Origin: Dysgonomonas sp. HGC4
GTDB lineage: Bacteria > Bacteroidota > Bacteroidia > Bacteroidales > Dysgonomonadaceae
Reading direction: 5' to 3'
Length of the DNA stretch: 64,000 nucleotides
NCBI RefSeq assembly: GCF_001261715.1
Contig: NZ_CVRU01000083.1
Span: 1 to 64,000 of the forward strand
The notes beneath the pieces were generated by a model. It was not told where the DNA came from. It saw only the letters and a list, made by a program, of their open reading frames with translations, and ran no database searches. This document shows, piece after piece, positions 1-8,499 of this stretch. Position numbers and translations under genes: made by a program. Position 1 is the stretch's first letter; every line of letters begins with the position of its first letter.

Positions 1-342
1 TATAATATACTGTGTTTGTTTATATATGTGTGATAATTAATATATTAAAGTTTAATACTTATTCTATCATATTTTAATATTATAGTAATCCCTGTTTCTA
101 TAACTTTATATCTATAGCGGGTATTTTATATCATTTTTTTATTGATAGATAGCTGTTAATATACTGTATATTACCCCTCTTTTATTAATGAAATTAAATT
201 ATTTAATGCTCATTTAGTTATTCAAAACCTCTTTTTTAAGTTGCTAATTCTATTTTGATAGATTATGTTGTGAGAGGGATGTTTTATAGGGGAGAAATGC
301 TTATGTTTATACATAAAAAATGCAGATTTAAAGAATTAGATA

Positions 343-350
343 TAACTTTG
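343..350 (+). promoter_or_regulatory. candidate -7 element upstream of dus
   Basis: TAACTTTG matches the Bacteroidota -7 consensus TAnnTTTG. It would start a transcript near 357 and leave a leader of about 175 bases before dus that contains the palindrome at 436-450. There is no clear -33 element, so confidence is low. Confidence 0.35.
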
Positions 351-435
351 TACTCCATTTGTAGAGATTTCAACTCTGTTGATGGTCTTTTTTGTGGCGA
401 TTGATGGTTTGTAGACTTTTTAAACTATCGATTTT

Positions 436-450
436 AAGGTCTTAGACCTT
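436..450. repeat. dispersed palindrome copy (dus leader)
   Basis: AAGGTCTTAGACCTT is a perfect 6-bp inverted repeat around a TTA centre, extendable by A/T pairs. It matches the window consensus AAGGTCTGAGACCTT at 13 of 15 positions. It lies 82 bases upstream of the chosen dus start. Confidence 0.65.
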
Positions 451-532
451 TCTTTAGGTTTTAGAAGACATAATGTCTATGGCTTGTTATGCTTCTGAAA
501 CGCATCATTTAATATTTTTATTTACTTTAATA

Positions 533-1519
533 ATGAAAATTAGCAATATAAATTTTTCTGATTATCCTGTTTTCCTTGCTCCAATGGAGGATGTTACGGA
601 TATGGATTTCAGAGTTTTGTGTAAACACTTCGGAGCTGACATGGTTTATACAGAGTTTGTTTCTAGCGATGCTCTGATAAGACATGTAAATAAGACTAAA
701 GAAAAGCTGACTATCTGCGAAGCTGAGCGTCCTGTTGCCATACAGATATATGGTAGGGAAGTAGAAGCAATGGTAGAGGCAGCTAAAATTTGTGAGGAGG
801 CGCAGCCCGATATTATTGATATAAACTTTGGTTGTCCAGTAAAAAAGGTGGCAGGTAAAGGTGCAGGTTCGGGTATGATGAAAACTCCTGAACTTATGGT
901 AGAGATAACACGCGAAGTTGTAAAGGCGGTAAACTTGCCTGTTACGCTGAAAACTCGTTTAGGTTGGGACCATGATTCGAAAATAATTGTAGAACTTGCT
1001 GAGCAATTGCAAGATGTGGGTATACAAGCATTAACTATTCATGGTAGAACCCGTAGTCAGATGTATAGAGACGATGCAGATTGGTCTTTAATTGCCGATG
1101 TGAAGAACAATCAGCGTATGCATATACCGATTATTGGTAATGGCGATGTTACTACCCCTGAAGAATGCAAACGTCGATTTGATGAGACGGGTGTAGATGC
1201 AGTGATGATAGGGCGTGGAGCTATTGGTAATCCATGGATATTTAAGGAAGTGAAACATTTTCTTAAAACAGGAGAGTCATTACCCAGTGAATCATTTGTT
1301 TGGTATTTAAATATTCTGAAAGACTATATTCAAAAGAATGTAGATCAGTCAGGGGAACGAGGAGGCATTATTCATAGTCGCAGGCATTTAGCTGCAAGTA
1401 ATTTGTTTAAAGGTATTCCCGATTTTAAAAAGACCCGTATTGCCATGCTAAGGGCAGCAACTCTAGAAGAGTTATTCTCTATATTAGACTCTATCCCCAA
1501 TGAATTTGAGCTTCAATAA
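533..1519 (+). CDS. dus: tRNA-dihydrouridine synthase (Dus family)
   Basis: This 328-residue FMN enzyme reduces uridine to dihydrouridine in the tRNA D-loop. The TIM-barrel start has the FMN-binding LAPMEDVTD at residues 15-23, and the catalytic cysteine is Cys101 in NFGCPVKK. TIHGRT and IGRGAIGNPW follow, as expected for flavin phosphate binding. I start at 533 (MKISNINF), because family members begin just before the LAPM motif and the upstream in-frame ATG at 473 adds unrelated residues. The gene appears to be monocistronic and converges with the next gene. Which D-loop position it modifies cannot be told from the sequence. Confidence 0.93.
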   Translation: MKISNINFSDYPVFLAPMEDVTDMDFRVLCKHFGADMVYTEFVSSDALIRHVNKTKEKLTICEAERPVAIQIYGREVEAMVEAAKICEEAQPDIIDINFGCPVKKVAGKGAGSGMMKTPELMVEITREVVKAVNLPVTLKTRLGWDHDSKIIVELAEQLQDVGIQALTIHGRTRSQMYRDDADWSLIADVKNNQRMHIPIIGNGDVTTPEECKRRFDETGVDAVMIGRGAIGNPWIFKEVKHFLKTGESLPSESFVWYLNILKDYIQKNVDQSGERGGIIHSRRHLAASNLFKGIPDFKKTRIAMLRAATLEELFSILDSIPNEFELQ

Positions 1520-1546
1520 ATAAGCTTATTATATTCTAAAATAAAG

Positions 1547-1580
1547 AGTCGGATACTGGTTTCACAACTGGTATCCGACT
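1547..1580 (-). terminator. terminator between dus and the DUF3836-like gene
   Basis: AGTCGGATAC pairs with GTATCCGACT, a 10-bp stem with a 14-base loop. The T-rich tail lies on the minus-strand side, so it best serves the minus-strand gene, but it may act in both directions because the flanking genes converge. Confidence 0.6.
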
Positions 1581-1604
1581 ATAATTGAGTTAGTAGTAAA
1601 ATCT

Positions 1605-2075
1605 TTATTTTAAGCTAAAGTCAGAAGCTAACACTTCCTTATCTTTATTGTTGATATTCAAGTAATCTACAGTAAGTAAGTTTCCCTCCGAATTATATAG
1701 ATACATTGCATATTTTATTTCGTTTTCCCAAGCCTTGTTCAAATCATTGTATGTTGTATACGAAAGCATTTGGAGTTGTCCATTGTTTGTGTACTCATAT
1801 TGATATTTTCGAATCGCATTCCATTTCGATTGATTAGAATCCCATACAGATAGCACTTTCTCACTAATGTTTCCATTGTTGTCATACTTATTTTCGTATT
1901 GCTTAATAAGCGTAAGATTCTTGTCGTCTTCCCCTTTACAAACAGTTGTTTTTACTATTTGTCCTACATTATTTACTTCTTCGTTTTTATAGAAGTTGTC
2001 TTTAGTTGAGGCATTTACTATATTGCCTATTAGAGCTAGGGCTGAGATAGCTAAGGTAATTATTATTGTTTTCAT
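1605..2075 (-). CDS. small secreted protein, DUF3836-like
   Basis: A 156-residue protein with a signal peptide of about 22 residues (MKTIIITLAISALALIGNIV, ending at NA-S). The mature part is polar, rich in Asn, Tyr and Lys, and has repeated units of the form YxYxxNGQL and YLYNSEGNL, like YD-type beta repeats. This resembles the Bacteroides DUF3836 family of uncharacterised exported proteins; the assignment is from memory of the pattern. It stands alone, with a terminator just downstream. No function is known, and an envelope or periplasmic location is inferred. Confidence 0.6.
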   Translation of the reverse strand: MKTIIITLAISALALIGNIVNASTKDNFYKNEEVNNVGQIVKTTVCKGEDDKNLTLIKQYENKYDNNGNISEKVLSVWDSNQSKWNAIRKYQYEYTNNGQLQMLSYTTYNDLNKAWENEIKYAMYLYNSEGNLLTVDYLNINNKDKEVLASDFSLK

Positions 2076-2193
2076 GATTCTGAGTATTTATAGTTAAGCA
2101 CTGTTTAGATATAAGACTGCTTGTTGATATTATTTGTTACAAATTGATGCTTTTTTAATATATTTTTTCATTTTTTAGAGAGCTGTTTAGCAG

Positions 2194-2213
2194 GGACGGG
2201 GTAATCCCCGTCC
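2194..2213 (-). terminator. GC-rich hairpin after the PspC operon
   Basis: GGACGGGG-TAAT-CCCCGTCC is a perfect 8-bp stem 65 bases after the stop of the large PspC gene on the minus strand. The nearest T-run lies about 20 bases beyond the stem, so termination may be weak. Confidence 0.5.
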
Positions 2214-2277
2214 GTTATTGTATCAAGAAAAATGGTGTTATTTATAAACTGTGACTAATATGGAATTGATTGATTAT

Positions 2278-3696
2278 TTAGTCGTTATCCCAATTATCAA
2301 AGTAGTGATGGCGGTAATTGATCGGCTCATCTATTATTACTGTCTTGTTAGCAGGAGAATTAATCTCAATTTCAAATATTTCGCGATTCCAAGAGTTGTC
2401 TTTATTATATAAATGAGGTTTGAGTAATACTAGCGAATCTTGTATATTGTAATTAAATTTTGCATTTGTTGCTTTTGCTTTTGCTGCTTGATAGCTTTTA
2501 TCAAAAGCAGTCTTTTTAATTTTAATTTCAAAATTCTTGTAGATAGTATCTCTATTCACTCGAATCTTTGGTAGAATAAACCATGATCTCGGATTACCAT
2601 CTAATGTGTATAGTTCATTATCTCCTTTGCCCCAAGTGTATGCAGCTTGTAAATCTTGATGCAGCTTTACATAGAGGGTGTCGGATGATGTATTTATATC
2701 TATCTTCTCGGTGAAATCAGCATCTTCTTTATAGTTTATAGCTTGCTTTGCTGTGACGATTCCGATATAAGAGCCAGCTCCAACCCATATTAAAAATGCA
2801 ACTCCAAATATAATAAAGTCTTTAGGCGTTATTTTCGTACAAATTATAATTCCCAGATAGATTAAACAAATTGCAGGTAAGAACCAGATTATTGCTAATG
2901 CAATATTAATGTTGCTCGAATATAAACCGAACATATTTAGTAGCTCGGAAGTTGAGGGCAAGTTTAGTGCAGCCGGAAAAAATATTGAGAAGCCTCCAAT
3001 TAGCATTATTGCTATACCAATTAGAAATATAATAGTGCCGCTTGCTGCCTTAATGATAGATCCTAATACACTACCTATTTTGCTTTCTCTTTTTCTAGAA
3101 ACCTTAGCAGTTCTGTTTTCTATCGCTTCTATACTTGGATCTTCTCCCGACATAGCTAGCTTTTGAGCCATTGTTTTCGCTTTTGGCATTGCTATCCAAA
3201 GTAAGAGGTATGAGGCTAAAAGGTATCCGCCTAGCTTCCCTGTAATGAAACCTGCTAAAGCAATACTTGCAGCGTAACCAATTCGAACTAAGACTACATC
3301 GATGTGGAAATATTTAGCCAATCCTGCACATACCCCTCCGAGAATACCATTCTCAGTATCTCTGTATAGTTTTTTGCGAATGGTTGTATTCTCCGGTTTT
3401 TCAGTTTGGCTATTATCGCTGGTATCCGTTGCTTCTGCTTCGAAGTCAACCGGGTTTCCCATAATGCCTATGATGCTATTAGCGTCTTCCAGAGTTATTA
3501 TATTCTCGCTCTTGCTTGCTTTCATTTGTAGGAGTTCGCACATACGAGCTTCTATGTCTGCGATAATTTCACTACCATCTTCTTTATTTTCGAAGTGTAT
3601 TTTCAAATTATCAAGATACGATTTCAGTATTTCGTACGCATCAGCATCTAAAGTGAATGCGTATCCTCCTATGCTGGCTTTTATTGTTTCTTTCAT
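2278..3696 (-). CDS. PspC-domain membrane protein with large C-terminal part
   Basis: This 472-residue protein has a soluble N-terminal domain (residues 1-85), which is also present in the 185-residue neighbour at 4271-4828. A PspC domain follows at about 107-175 (KKLYRDTENGILGGVCAGLA and a hydrophobic hairpin). There are three more membrane segments near 213-240, 262-288 and 295-318, and a 150-residue C-terminal domain that is probably outside the cytoplasm. PspC proteins sense or buffer envelope stress in the phage-shock response of other bacteria. The gene is third in an apparent operon pspC-padR-pspC, 31 bases after padR. The ligand and mechanism are unknown. Confidence 0.8.
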   Translation of the reverse strand: MKETIKASIGGYAFTLDADAYEILKSYLDNLKIHFENKEDGSEIIADIEARMCELLQMKASKSENIITLEDANSIIGIMGNPVDFEAEATDTSDNSQTEKPENTTIRKKLYRDTENGILGGVCAGLAKYFHIDVVLVRIGYAASIALAGFITGKLGGYLLASYLLLWIAMPKAKTMAQKLAMSGEDPSIEAIENRTAKVSRKRESKIGSVLGSIIKAASGTIIFLIGIAIMLIGGFSIFFPAALNLPSTSELLNMFGLYSSNINIALAIIWFLPAICLIYLGIIICTKITPKDFIIFGVAFLIWVGAGSYIGIVTAKQAINYKEDADFTEKIDINTSSDTLYVKLHQDLQAAYTWGKGDNELYTLDGNPRSWFILPKIRVNRDTIYKNFEIKIKKTAFDKSYQAAKAKATNAKFNYNIQDSLVLLKPHLYNKDNSWNREIFEIEINSPANKTVIIDEPINYRHHYFDNWDND

Positions 3697-3727
3697 TTTG
3701 GTACTTTTTTAGTCTTGTAATTTGTTT

Positions 3728-4093
3728 TCAACCGTTTGATTCAGAAGTGTTCAGAACTTGATTTTTTCTGATGCGGGCAATTGTATTTACCAGATCAGCC
3801 CATACATTGTCTAGCTCTGCTAATACTGCTTTACCTTTGTCTGTGATAGAATAGTACTTACGGGGAGGTCCTTGGGTAGATTCTTCCCATCTGTATGAAA
3901 GTAATTCTTGATTTTTTTGTCTGGTTAGTAAGGGATATAATGTTCCTTCAACCACTATCATTTCCGATTCTTTCAACTCATTGATAATCGAAGATGCATA
4001 CGCATCGCCTTCCGACAGGATGCTAAGAATACAGTATTCGAGAATACCTTTTCTCATTTGAGCTTTTATATTGTCTACATTAATTGGTTCCAT
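3728..4093 (-). CDS. PadR family transcriptional regulator
   Basis: A 121-residue winged-helix regulator. The N-terminal PadR fold is visible in RKGILEYCILSILSEGDAYA and EGTLYPLLTRQKNQELLSYR, and the wing in GPPRKYYSITDKGKAVL. A short C-terminal helix would mediate dimerisation. It lies between two PspC genes on the same strand, so it probably represses its own operon in response to membrane or drug stress; this is inference from context. Length is normal for the short PadR subfamily. Confidence 0.9.
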   Translation of the reverse strand: MEPINVDNIKAQMRKGILEYCILSILSEGDAYASSIINELKESEMIVVEGTLYPLLTRQKNQELLSYRWEESTQGPPRKYYSITDKGKAVLAELDNVWADLVNTIARIRKNQVLNTSESNG

Positions 4094-4257
4094 ATTCTGA
4101 GTTTTAAGTGCGTAAGTTTTAACTTCCTTATAATCTATTTGTTATTGTCTTTTGCTACAAAGAGGTTCGTAATCACGAAGTTTAAAGTATCACCTGTTTA
4201 TTCTGTATTTTGTGATTGCAGCTGCCTCTTATTGTTATGCTAAACCTGAGCAACAAA

Positions 4258-4272
4258 AAGATTTAAGTCTTT
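4258..4272. repeat. degenerate copy of the dispersed palindrome
   Basis: AAGATTTAAGTCTTT preceded by GCAACAAA resembles the consensus AAGGTCTGAGACCTT with its CAATAAA flank, but the core matches at only about 9 of 15 positions. It overlaps the stop codon of the small PspC gene. The call is tentative. Confidence 0.3.
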
Positions 4273-4828
4273 ATTTACTATAATGCTTTAGGTTTTCTGC
4301 TGTTATAGGCTCTCCGTTCATTTCCATTTTTTGGATAACAGTTTCGGCCTTTGGCATAATTACCCATAGAATGATGTAAGCGAGTAGGGCAGAACCACCG
4401 AAGAAAAATACAAGGACAAAGATGGCTCTGATTATTGTTGTGTCTATATCAAAATATGAGGCAAGTCCTCCGCAAACACCGGCTAAAACTCTGTCATCCA
4501 TGTTGCGATATAGTTTCTTATTTGTTTTCATTTTTCTGTTTGTTTTTTGTTGCGAATTATTGTTATCTGAATTTGTAGAAGGACCTACTTCTCCAAGGCA
4601 TTCAATTACGATTCTTACAGAATCTTCTCCAATGACTTGATTTGGATATTTTATTTCTTTCTGAAATATCTCAGCAACTCTGGCTTCTACATCTTCCATT
4701 ATTTCTTTAGCATCTTCTTTAGGTAATGATGCTTCGAATCTCGATAAATATGCCTTTAATTGGATGTAGGCATCATCTTCAATTGTGAAATTGATTCCTC
4801 CGATATTGACTTCTACAACTTTTTTCAT
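4271..4828 (-). CDS. PspC-domain protein (short form)
   Basis: A 185-residue protein and first gene of the pspC-padR-pspC set. Residues 1-80 match the N-terminal domain of the larger neighbour (VNIGGINFTIEDDAYIQLKA against ASIGGYAFTLDADAYEILKS), showing a shared origin. The PspC domain covers about 100-165 (KKLYRNMDDRVLAGVCGGLA, then two membrane segments ending in YIILWVIMPKAE). It is probably a cytoplasmic-membrane protein of an envelope-stress module. A good minus-strand promoter lies at 4874-4881. Confidence 0.85.
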   Translation of the reverse strand: MKKVVEVNIGGINFTIEDDAYIQLKAYLSRFEASLPKEDAKEIMEDVEARVAEIFQKEIKYPNQVIGEDSVRIVIECLGEVGPSTNSDNNNSQQKTNRKMKTNKKLYRNMDDRVLAGVCGGLASYFDIDTTIIRAIFVLVFFFGGSALLAYIILWVIMPKAETVIQKMEMNGEPITAENLKHYSK

Positions 4829-4873
4829 ATCTGTAATTTTTATCTATTTTCTTATACAATGATTTATGCTATA

Positions 4874-4881
4874 CAAATATA
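4874..4881 (-). promoter_or_regulatory. promoter -7 element for the pspC-padR-pspC operon
   Basis: CAAATATA reads TATATTTG on the minus strand, matching TAnnTTTG. It lies 46 bases upstream of the first gene, with a TTG-like -33 candidate about 20 bases further up. Confidence 0.55.
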
Positions 4882-5028
4882 TGTAATTATTTTAGTACTA
4901 TGCAATACATAATACTATCCTGTAGCTTGTAGTGGGTTTTGTGTTTTGATGTAAATTGCTTATATGTAGCGCTTTATGTATATATGAATTTCCATTTATT
5001 TAACATTATTTAACTTTTGGGGCAAAAA

Positions 5029-5059
5029 AAAGAGGAAGTGTGTAAATCACTTCCTCTTT
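5029..5059 (-). terminator. argS terminator
   Basis: AAAGAGGAAGTG pairs with CACTTCCTCTTT, a perfect 12-bp stem with a 7-base loop. On the minus strand it is followed by a run of eight T, a textbook intrinsic terminator 48 bases after the argS stop. Confidence 0.9.
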
Positions 5060-5106
5060 GAGGCTTTTATTTTTATAGACGTTACGTTATAAATTGATCT
5101 TTGACC

Positions 5107-6906
5107 TTACATTCTATCCGGTACTTCAATACCTAATAACTGCATACCTGCTTTTACTATTTTACCTACATTAGAAGATAAGGTAAGTCTTAATTCTTTT
5201 ATATTTTTATCTTCTTCTTTTAAGATAGAGTGATCGTGATAGAATTGATTATACTCTTTTACTAATTCGTATACATAGTTTGCGATAAGCGCAGGGTTGT
5301 ATTCGTCTCCTGCTTGCTTAAGAGTGCTTGCAAATTCGGCAGTAAGTTGAATTAATGCGGTCTCTTTTTCAGTAAGAGAGGTTTGAACTTCTAATCTTTG
5401 AGGAATAATTAATCCTTGTTCTGCTGCTTTTCTTAATACTGATTGTATACGAGCGTATGTGTATTGAATGAATGGACCTGTGTTTCCGTTGAAATCTATT
5501 GACTCGGCAGGATTAAAGACCATATTCTTTTTAGGATCAACTTTCAGAATGAAGTATTTTAAAGCACCTAAGCCAACTATGCGTGCAATATTAGCAGCTT
5601 CTTCTTCAGTGCAATTATCTAGTTTACCTAATTCTTCGGAAGTTTCGCGTGCAGTAGTTACCATGTCTTCTATCAGATCATCAGCATCTACTACCGTTCC
5701 TTCTCTCGATTTCATGCGTCCCATACCTTTGGGTAGTTCAACCATTCCATAAGAAAAGTGCACTAAGTCTTTTCCAAATTGGAAGCCTAATTTATCGAGA
5801 ATGATAGAAAGTACCTGAAAATGATAGTTTTGTTCGTTTCCGACTACGTACACCATCTTGTCGATGGGGAAATCTTTATAACGTTGTTCGGCAGTTCCGA
5901 TATCTTGAGTCATATATACTGAGGTACCGTCGCCACGGAGGAGTAATTTTTGGTCGAGGCCTTCTTCCGAAAGGTCAACCCATACCGATCCATCTTCTTT
6001 CTTATAGAATATATTCTTTTCCAGACCTTCAAGCACTTTGTCTTTCCCGTCCAGATATGTTTCCGATTCGTAATATATTTTGTCGAAGTCAACACCCAAC
6101 ACTTTGTAAGTCTCACCAAACCCAGCGTATACCCAGCTGTTCATGGTTTTCCATAGTTCCACAGTTTCTGAGTCTCCTGCTTCCCACATTCTAAGCATTT
6201 CGCGAGCTTCTGCCATTAAGGTCGATTTTGCTTCTGCTTCTTCCTTGCTAAGACCTTCGCTTTGTAGCTTGTCTAGTTCGGCTTTGTAATGTTTGTCGAA
6301 TAGAACATAATATTGGCCTACAAGGTGGTCGCCTTTTTCTCCTGTGGATTCAGGAGTGGCTCCATTTCCCCATTTCTTCCAGGCAAGCATCGATTTACAT
6401 ATATGTATACCTCTATCATTTACGATATTGGTTTTCTTTACATTGTATCCGTTAGCTTTTAGAACTTCAGCAAGAGCAAAACCTAATAGGTTGTTTCGAA
6501 TGTGCCCTAAATGCAGCGGTTTATTTGTGTTAGGAGATGAGTACTCGATCATCACTAATGGCGAGTTGTCCGTAGGTTGTACTATCCCGTAATTCTCTTC
6601 AGAATTGATATCAGAAAGTAATTCAATCCAACACGATGAATTTATTTCTAGATTCAAAAAACCTTTTACAACATTAAAGTCTGAAACCTCGGGACTATTG
6701 GCTTTAAGCCATTCTCCAATTTCCTGAGCGGTTTGCTCCGGTCCTTTTTTCGAAATTTTCAAAAAAGGAAAAGCTACTAGAGTAAGATGTCCTTTAAATT
6801 CTTTTCTAGTTTTTTGAAGTTGAACCAAAGAGTTATCTACTTCTGTATTATATAAATTCTTGATTGCCGAAATAATACTTGTCAGTATTGCTTGTTCTAC
6901 TTTCAT
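5107..6906 (-). CDS. argS: arginyl-tRNA synthetase
   Basis: This 599-residue class I synthetase charges tRNA-Arg with arginine. An N-terminal Add-1 tRNA-binding domain covers about 1-110. The HIGH motif is HLGH at 132-135 inside SSPNTNKPLHLGHIRNN. MKSREGT replaces KMSKS in the second ATP motif, normal for ArgRS. The helical anticodon-binding domain with QYTYARIQSVLRKA closes the protein. Length is typical. It has its own promoter (7043-7050), a leader with the dispersed palindrome, and a strong terminator. Confidence 0.97.
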   Translation of the reverse strand: MKVEQAILTSIISAIKNLYNTEVDNSLVQLQKTRKEFKGHLTLVAFPFLKISKKGPEQTAQEIGEWLKANSPEVSDFNVVKGFLNLEINSSCWIELLSDINSEENYGIVQPTDNSPLVMIEYSSPNTNKPLHLGHIRNNLLGFALAEVLKANGYNVKKTNIVNDRGIHICKSMLAWKKWGNGATPESTGEKGDHLVGQYYVLFDKHYKAELDKLQSEGLSKEEAEAKSTLMAEAREMLRMWEAGDSETVELWKTMNSWVYAGFGETYKVLGVDFDKIYYESETYLDGKDKVLEGLEKNIFYKKEDGSVWVDLSEEGLDQKLLLRGDGTSVYMTQDIGTAEQRYKDFPIDKMVYVVGNEQNYHFQVLSIILDKLGFQFGKDLVHFSYGMVELPKGMGRMKSREGTVVDADDLIEDMVTTARETSEELGKLDNCTEEEAANIARIVGLGALKYFILKVDPKKNMVFNPAESIDFNGNTGPFIQYTYARIQSVLRKAAEQGLIIPQRLEVQTSLTEKETALIQLTAEFASTLKQAGDEYNPALIANYVYELVKEYNQFYHDHSILKEEDKNIKELRLTLSSNVGKIVKAGMQLLGIEVPDRM

Positions 6907-6999
6907 TATTAAAAATTTTTCGTCTTAATTTCTAGATGCTGTAAGTTATCTATTACTTTATTGTTCAGAGTAAACGTAGTATTCCACTTTTAAAAGGCA

Positions 7000-7094
7000 A
7001 AGCAATAAAAAGGTCAGACACCTTAATTTTGATTTTAAGGTGCAAAGCTACAAAAAAGATTGAAAAGGTAAGGTGTTAGGTCTTTTTATTGCTT
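7000..7094. repeat. 95-bp imperfect inverted repeat with two palindrome copies (argS leader)
   Basis: The ends AAGCAATAAAAAGGTCAGAC (from 7000) and, on the other strand, AAGCAATAAAAAGACCTAAC (from 7094) are near-identical facing repeats. Each holds a version of the dispersed palindrome (cores 7010-7024 and 7070-7084). Inside, CACCTTAA and TTAAGGTG (7019-7042) form another hairpin. The argS promoter (7043-7050) lies in the middle, so the left half would be the start of the argS mRNA. It could be a MITE-like relic or a regulatory structure. Confidence 0.6.
7043..7050 (-). promoter_or_regulatory. promoter -7 element for argS
   Basis: CAAAGCTA reads TAGCTTTG on the minus strand and fits TAnnTTTG. 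Transcription would start near 7036, immediately before the hairpin CACCTTAA/TTAAGGTG and the palindrome core at 7010-7024, giving a leader of about 130 bases. Confidence 0.5.
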
Positions 7095-7182
7095 GGATAA
7101 GCGTATTAGTCAAAGCTTGTTATAGTCAATGTGTGTATTATTATTTCCTCGTGTAGTTTGTGTCCTAAGTTTTGTAAATATA

Positions 7183-7219
7183 AAAAATGGGAAAAAATCG
7201 TTGATTCTGTCCCATTTTT
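7183..7219 (-). terminator. HU gene terminator
   Basis: AAAAATGGGA pairs with TCCCATTTTT around a 17-base loop. On the minus strand the stem ends in a T-rich stretch. It starts 21 bases after the HU stop. Confidence 0.7.
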
Positions 7220-7239
7220 CTAAATCTTTGTTCTCTGAT

Positions 7240-7506
7240 TTACAGGTCAGATAGTTCAGCTCCGGCTTTAAATTTAACCACTTTTTTCGCAGGGATATCA
7301 ATTGCCTCTTTAGTTCTAGGATTAATACCCTTTCTTGCAGCTTTTTCAGATACAGAATATGTACCGAAGCCCACAAGAGCAATTTTTTCACCTTTTTTTA
7401 ATTCGGCACCTACTGTTTCAATAAATGCATCTAGTGCTTTTTTAGAGTCAACTTTGCTTAGTCCAGCTTTTTCTGAAATAGCATTAATCAGTTCAGTTTT
7501 ATTCAT
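7240..7506 (-). CDS. HU family DNA-binding protein
   Basis: An 88-residue histone-like protein that bends and compacts DNA as a dimer. The sequence starts MNKTELINAISEKAGLSKVD and contains the HU signature GFGTYSVSEKAARKGINPRT, with the DNA-intercalating proline arm, then KEAIDIPAKKVVKFKAG. Length is normal. It is a single gene with its own promoter (7578-7585) and terminator. Bacteroidota carry several HU paralogues, so hupA/hupB equivalence is not assigned. Confidence 0.95.
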   Translation of the reverse strand: MNKTELINAISEKAGLSKVDSKKALDAFIETVGAELKKGEKIALVGFGTYSVSEKAARKGINPRTKEAIDIPAKKVVKFKAGAELSDL

Positions 7507-7577
7507 AATATTGCAATAAAAAATATAAATTAATTAATTAAACTGTATTTTAACGACTTACTTACATATTTAAACAC

Positions 7578-7585
7578 CAAATATA
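7578..7585 (-). promoter_or_regulatory. promoter -7 element for the HU gene
   Basis: CAAATATA reads TATATTTG on the minus strand, matching TAnnTTTG, 72 bases upstream of the HU start. Confidence 0.5.
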
Positions 7586-7702
7586 GATTATAGTTTAGTA
7601 ACTATCAAAAAAAAAGATGAAAAAACCGCCGCTAAAAGGGCATTTAAACTAAAAAAAAGGCAAACTAAGGCTTCTTACGGCGGTGTAAACGAAAAATATA
7701 CC

Positions 7703-7710
7703 TATTTTTG
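7703..7710 (+). promoter_or_regulatory. promoter -7 element for the rhomboid pair
   Basis: TATTTTTG matches TAnnTTTG and lies 28 bases upstream of the first rhomboid start, giving a short leader. No clear -33 element is seen. Confidence 0.5.
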
Positions 7711-7737
7711 CCTAAATTTAGAGCATAGAAAAAATAT

Positions 7738-8499
7738 ATGAATCAGAATAGAGGAGGAATGTTTGGATCGGTGCCACCGGTAACGTTGAATTTAATTATT
7801 TTAAATGCGTTGTTTTGGGTTGCACAAGTGGTGTTTGCCAATAAAGGGATAGATATTACAACTTATCTGGGACTTCATTATTTTAAGTCAGACTTATTTT
7901 ATCCTCACCAGATTATTACCTATATGTTTTTGCACGATGCGTCGGGAATCACGCATTTGTTCTTTAATATGTTTGCTGTTTTTATGTTTGGTCGAACACT
8001 CGAGATGGTGTGGGGAGGAAAGCGATTCCTTTTTTACTATATCGTTACAGGTATAGGAGCGGCATTATTTAATATGTTGGTTGTTTATATCCGTATCAAT
8101 GCCGCCGAAAGTGAATTGTCGCCTGAGATACTGGCTGAAATATATAGAAATGGAGCAGAACTGATTAGTACAGGTCGAAATTATGCAGATCCTTTACTTG
8201 GAGGATTCAATGCTTTGCTAAACCAAACAATGGTGGGTGCTTCGGGTGCTGTATTTGGTATTCTTGTTGCATTTGGTATGTTATTCCCTAATGTTGAATT
8301 AATCGCAATATTATTCCCTATTCCTATTAAAGCCAAATATTTTGTTATTCTATATGGAGTTGCAGAGCTATTTATGGGTGTATGGGATAGAACGGGAGAT
8401 AATGTAGCACACTTTGCTCACTTAGGAGGATTGTTGACAGGTTTTATATTAATATTATATTGGAGAAGAAATAATAAGAGGAATGGGAAATTCTATTAA
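7738..8499 (+). CDS. rhomboid family intramembrane serine protease
   Basis: A 253-residue polytopic membrane protein. The catalytic serine is Ser169 in GASGAVFG and the catalytic histidine is His228 in AHLGGLLTG. The L1 loop/TM2 motif HDASGITHLFFNMFAVFMFG is present. Rhomboids cut single transmembrane helices; the substrate here is unknown. A soluble insert of about 35 residues (120-160) lies between TM segments. Its 3' end overlaps the next rhomboid gene by 17 bases, so the two are almost certainly translated from one mRNA. Confidence 0.9.
   Translation: MNQNRGGMFGSVPPVTLNLIILNALFWVAQVVFANKGIDITTYLGLHYFKSDLFYPHQIITYMFLHDASGITHLFFNMFAVFMFGRTLEMVWGGKRFLFYYIVTGIGAALFNMLVVYIRINAAESELSPEILAEIYRNGAELISTGRNYADPLLGGFNALLNQTMVGASGAVFGILVAFGMLFPNVELIAILFPIPIKAKYFVILYGVAELFMGVWDRTGDNVAHFAHLGGLLTGFILILYWRRNNKRNGKFY

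Larger units (their letters stand above)
1..472. other. AT-rich gene-free stretch upstream of dus
   Basis: I see no coding region, tRNA or strong terminator here. The stretch is very AT-rich. It holds a candidate promoter element at 343-350 and one copy of the dispersed palindrome at 436-450, so its last 130 bases are probably the dus promoter and leader. An open frame entering dus from position 473 adds about 20 residues that do not belong to the Dus family and is probably not translated. Confidence 0.5.

Noticed and set aside
473-532. N-terminal extension of dus from ATG 473
   Set aside because: The residues do not fit the Dus family, whose N-terminus starts just before LAPMEDVTD; ATG 533 gives the normal protein.
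7626-7683. CCGCCG/CGGCGG inverted repeat between HU and the first rhomboid
   Set aside because: Only 6 bp with a loop of 46 bases and no T-run; probably chance.
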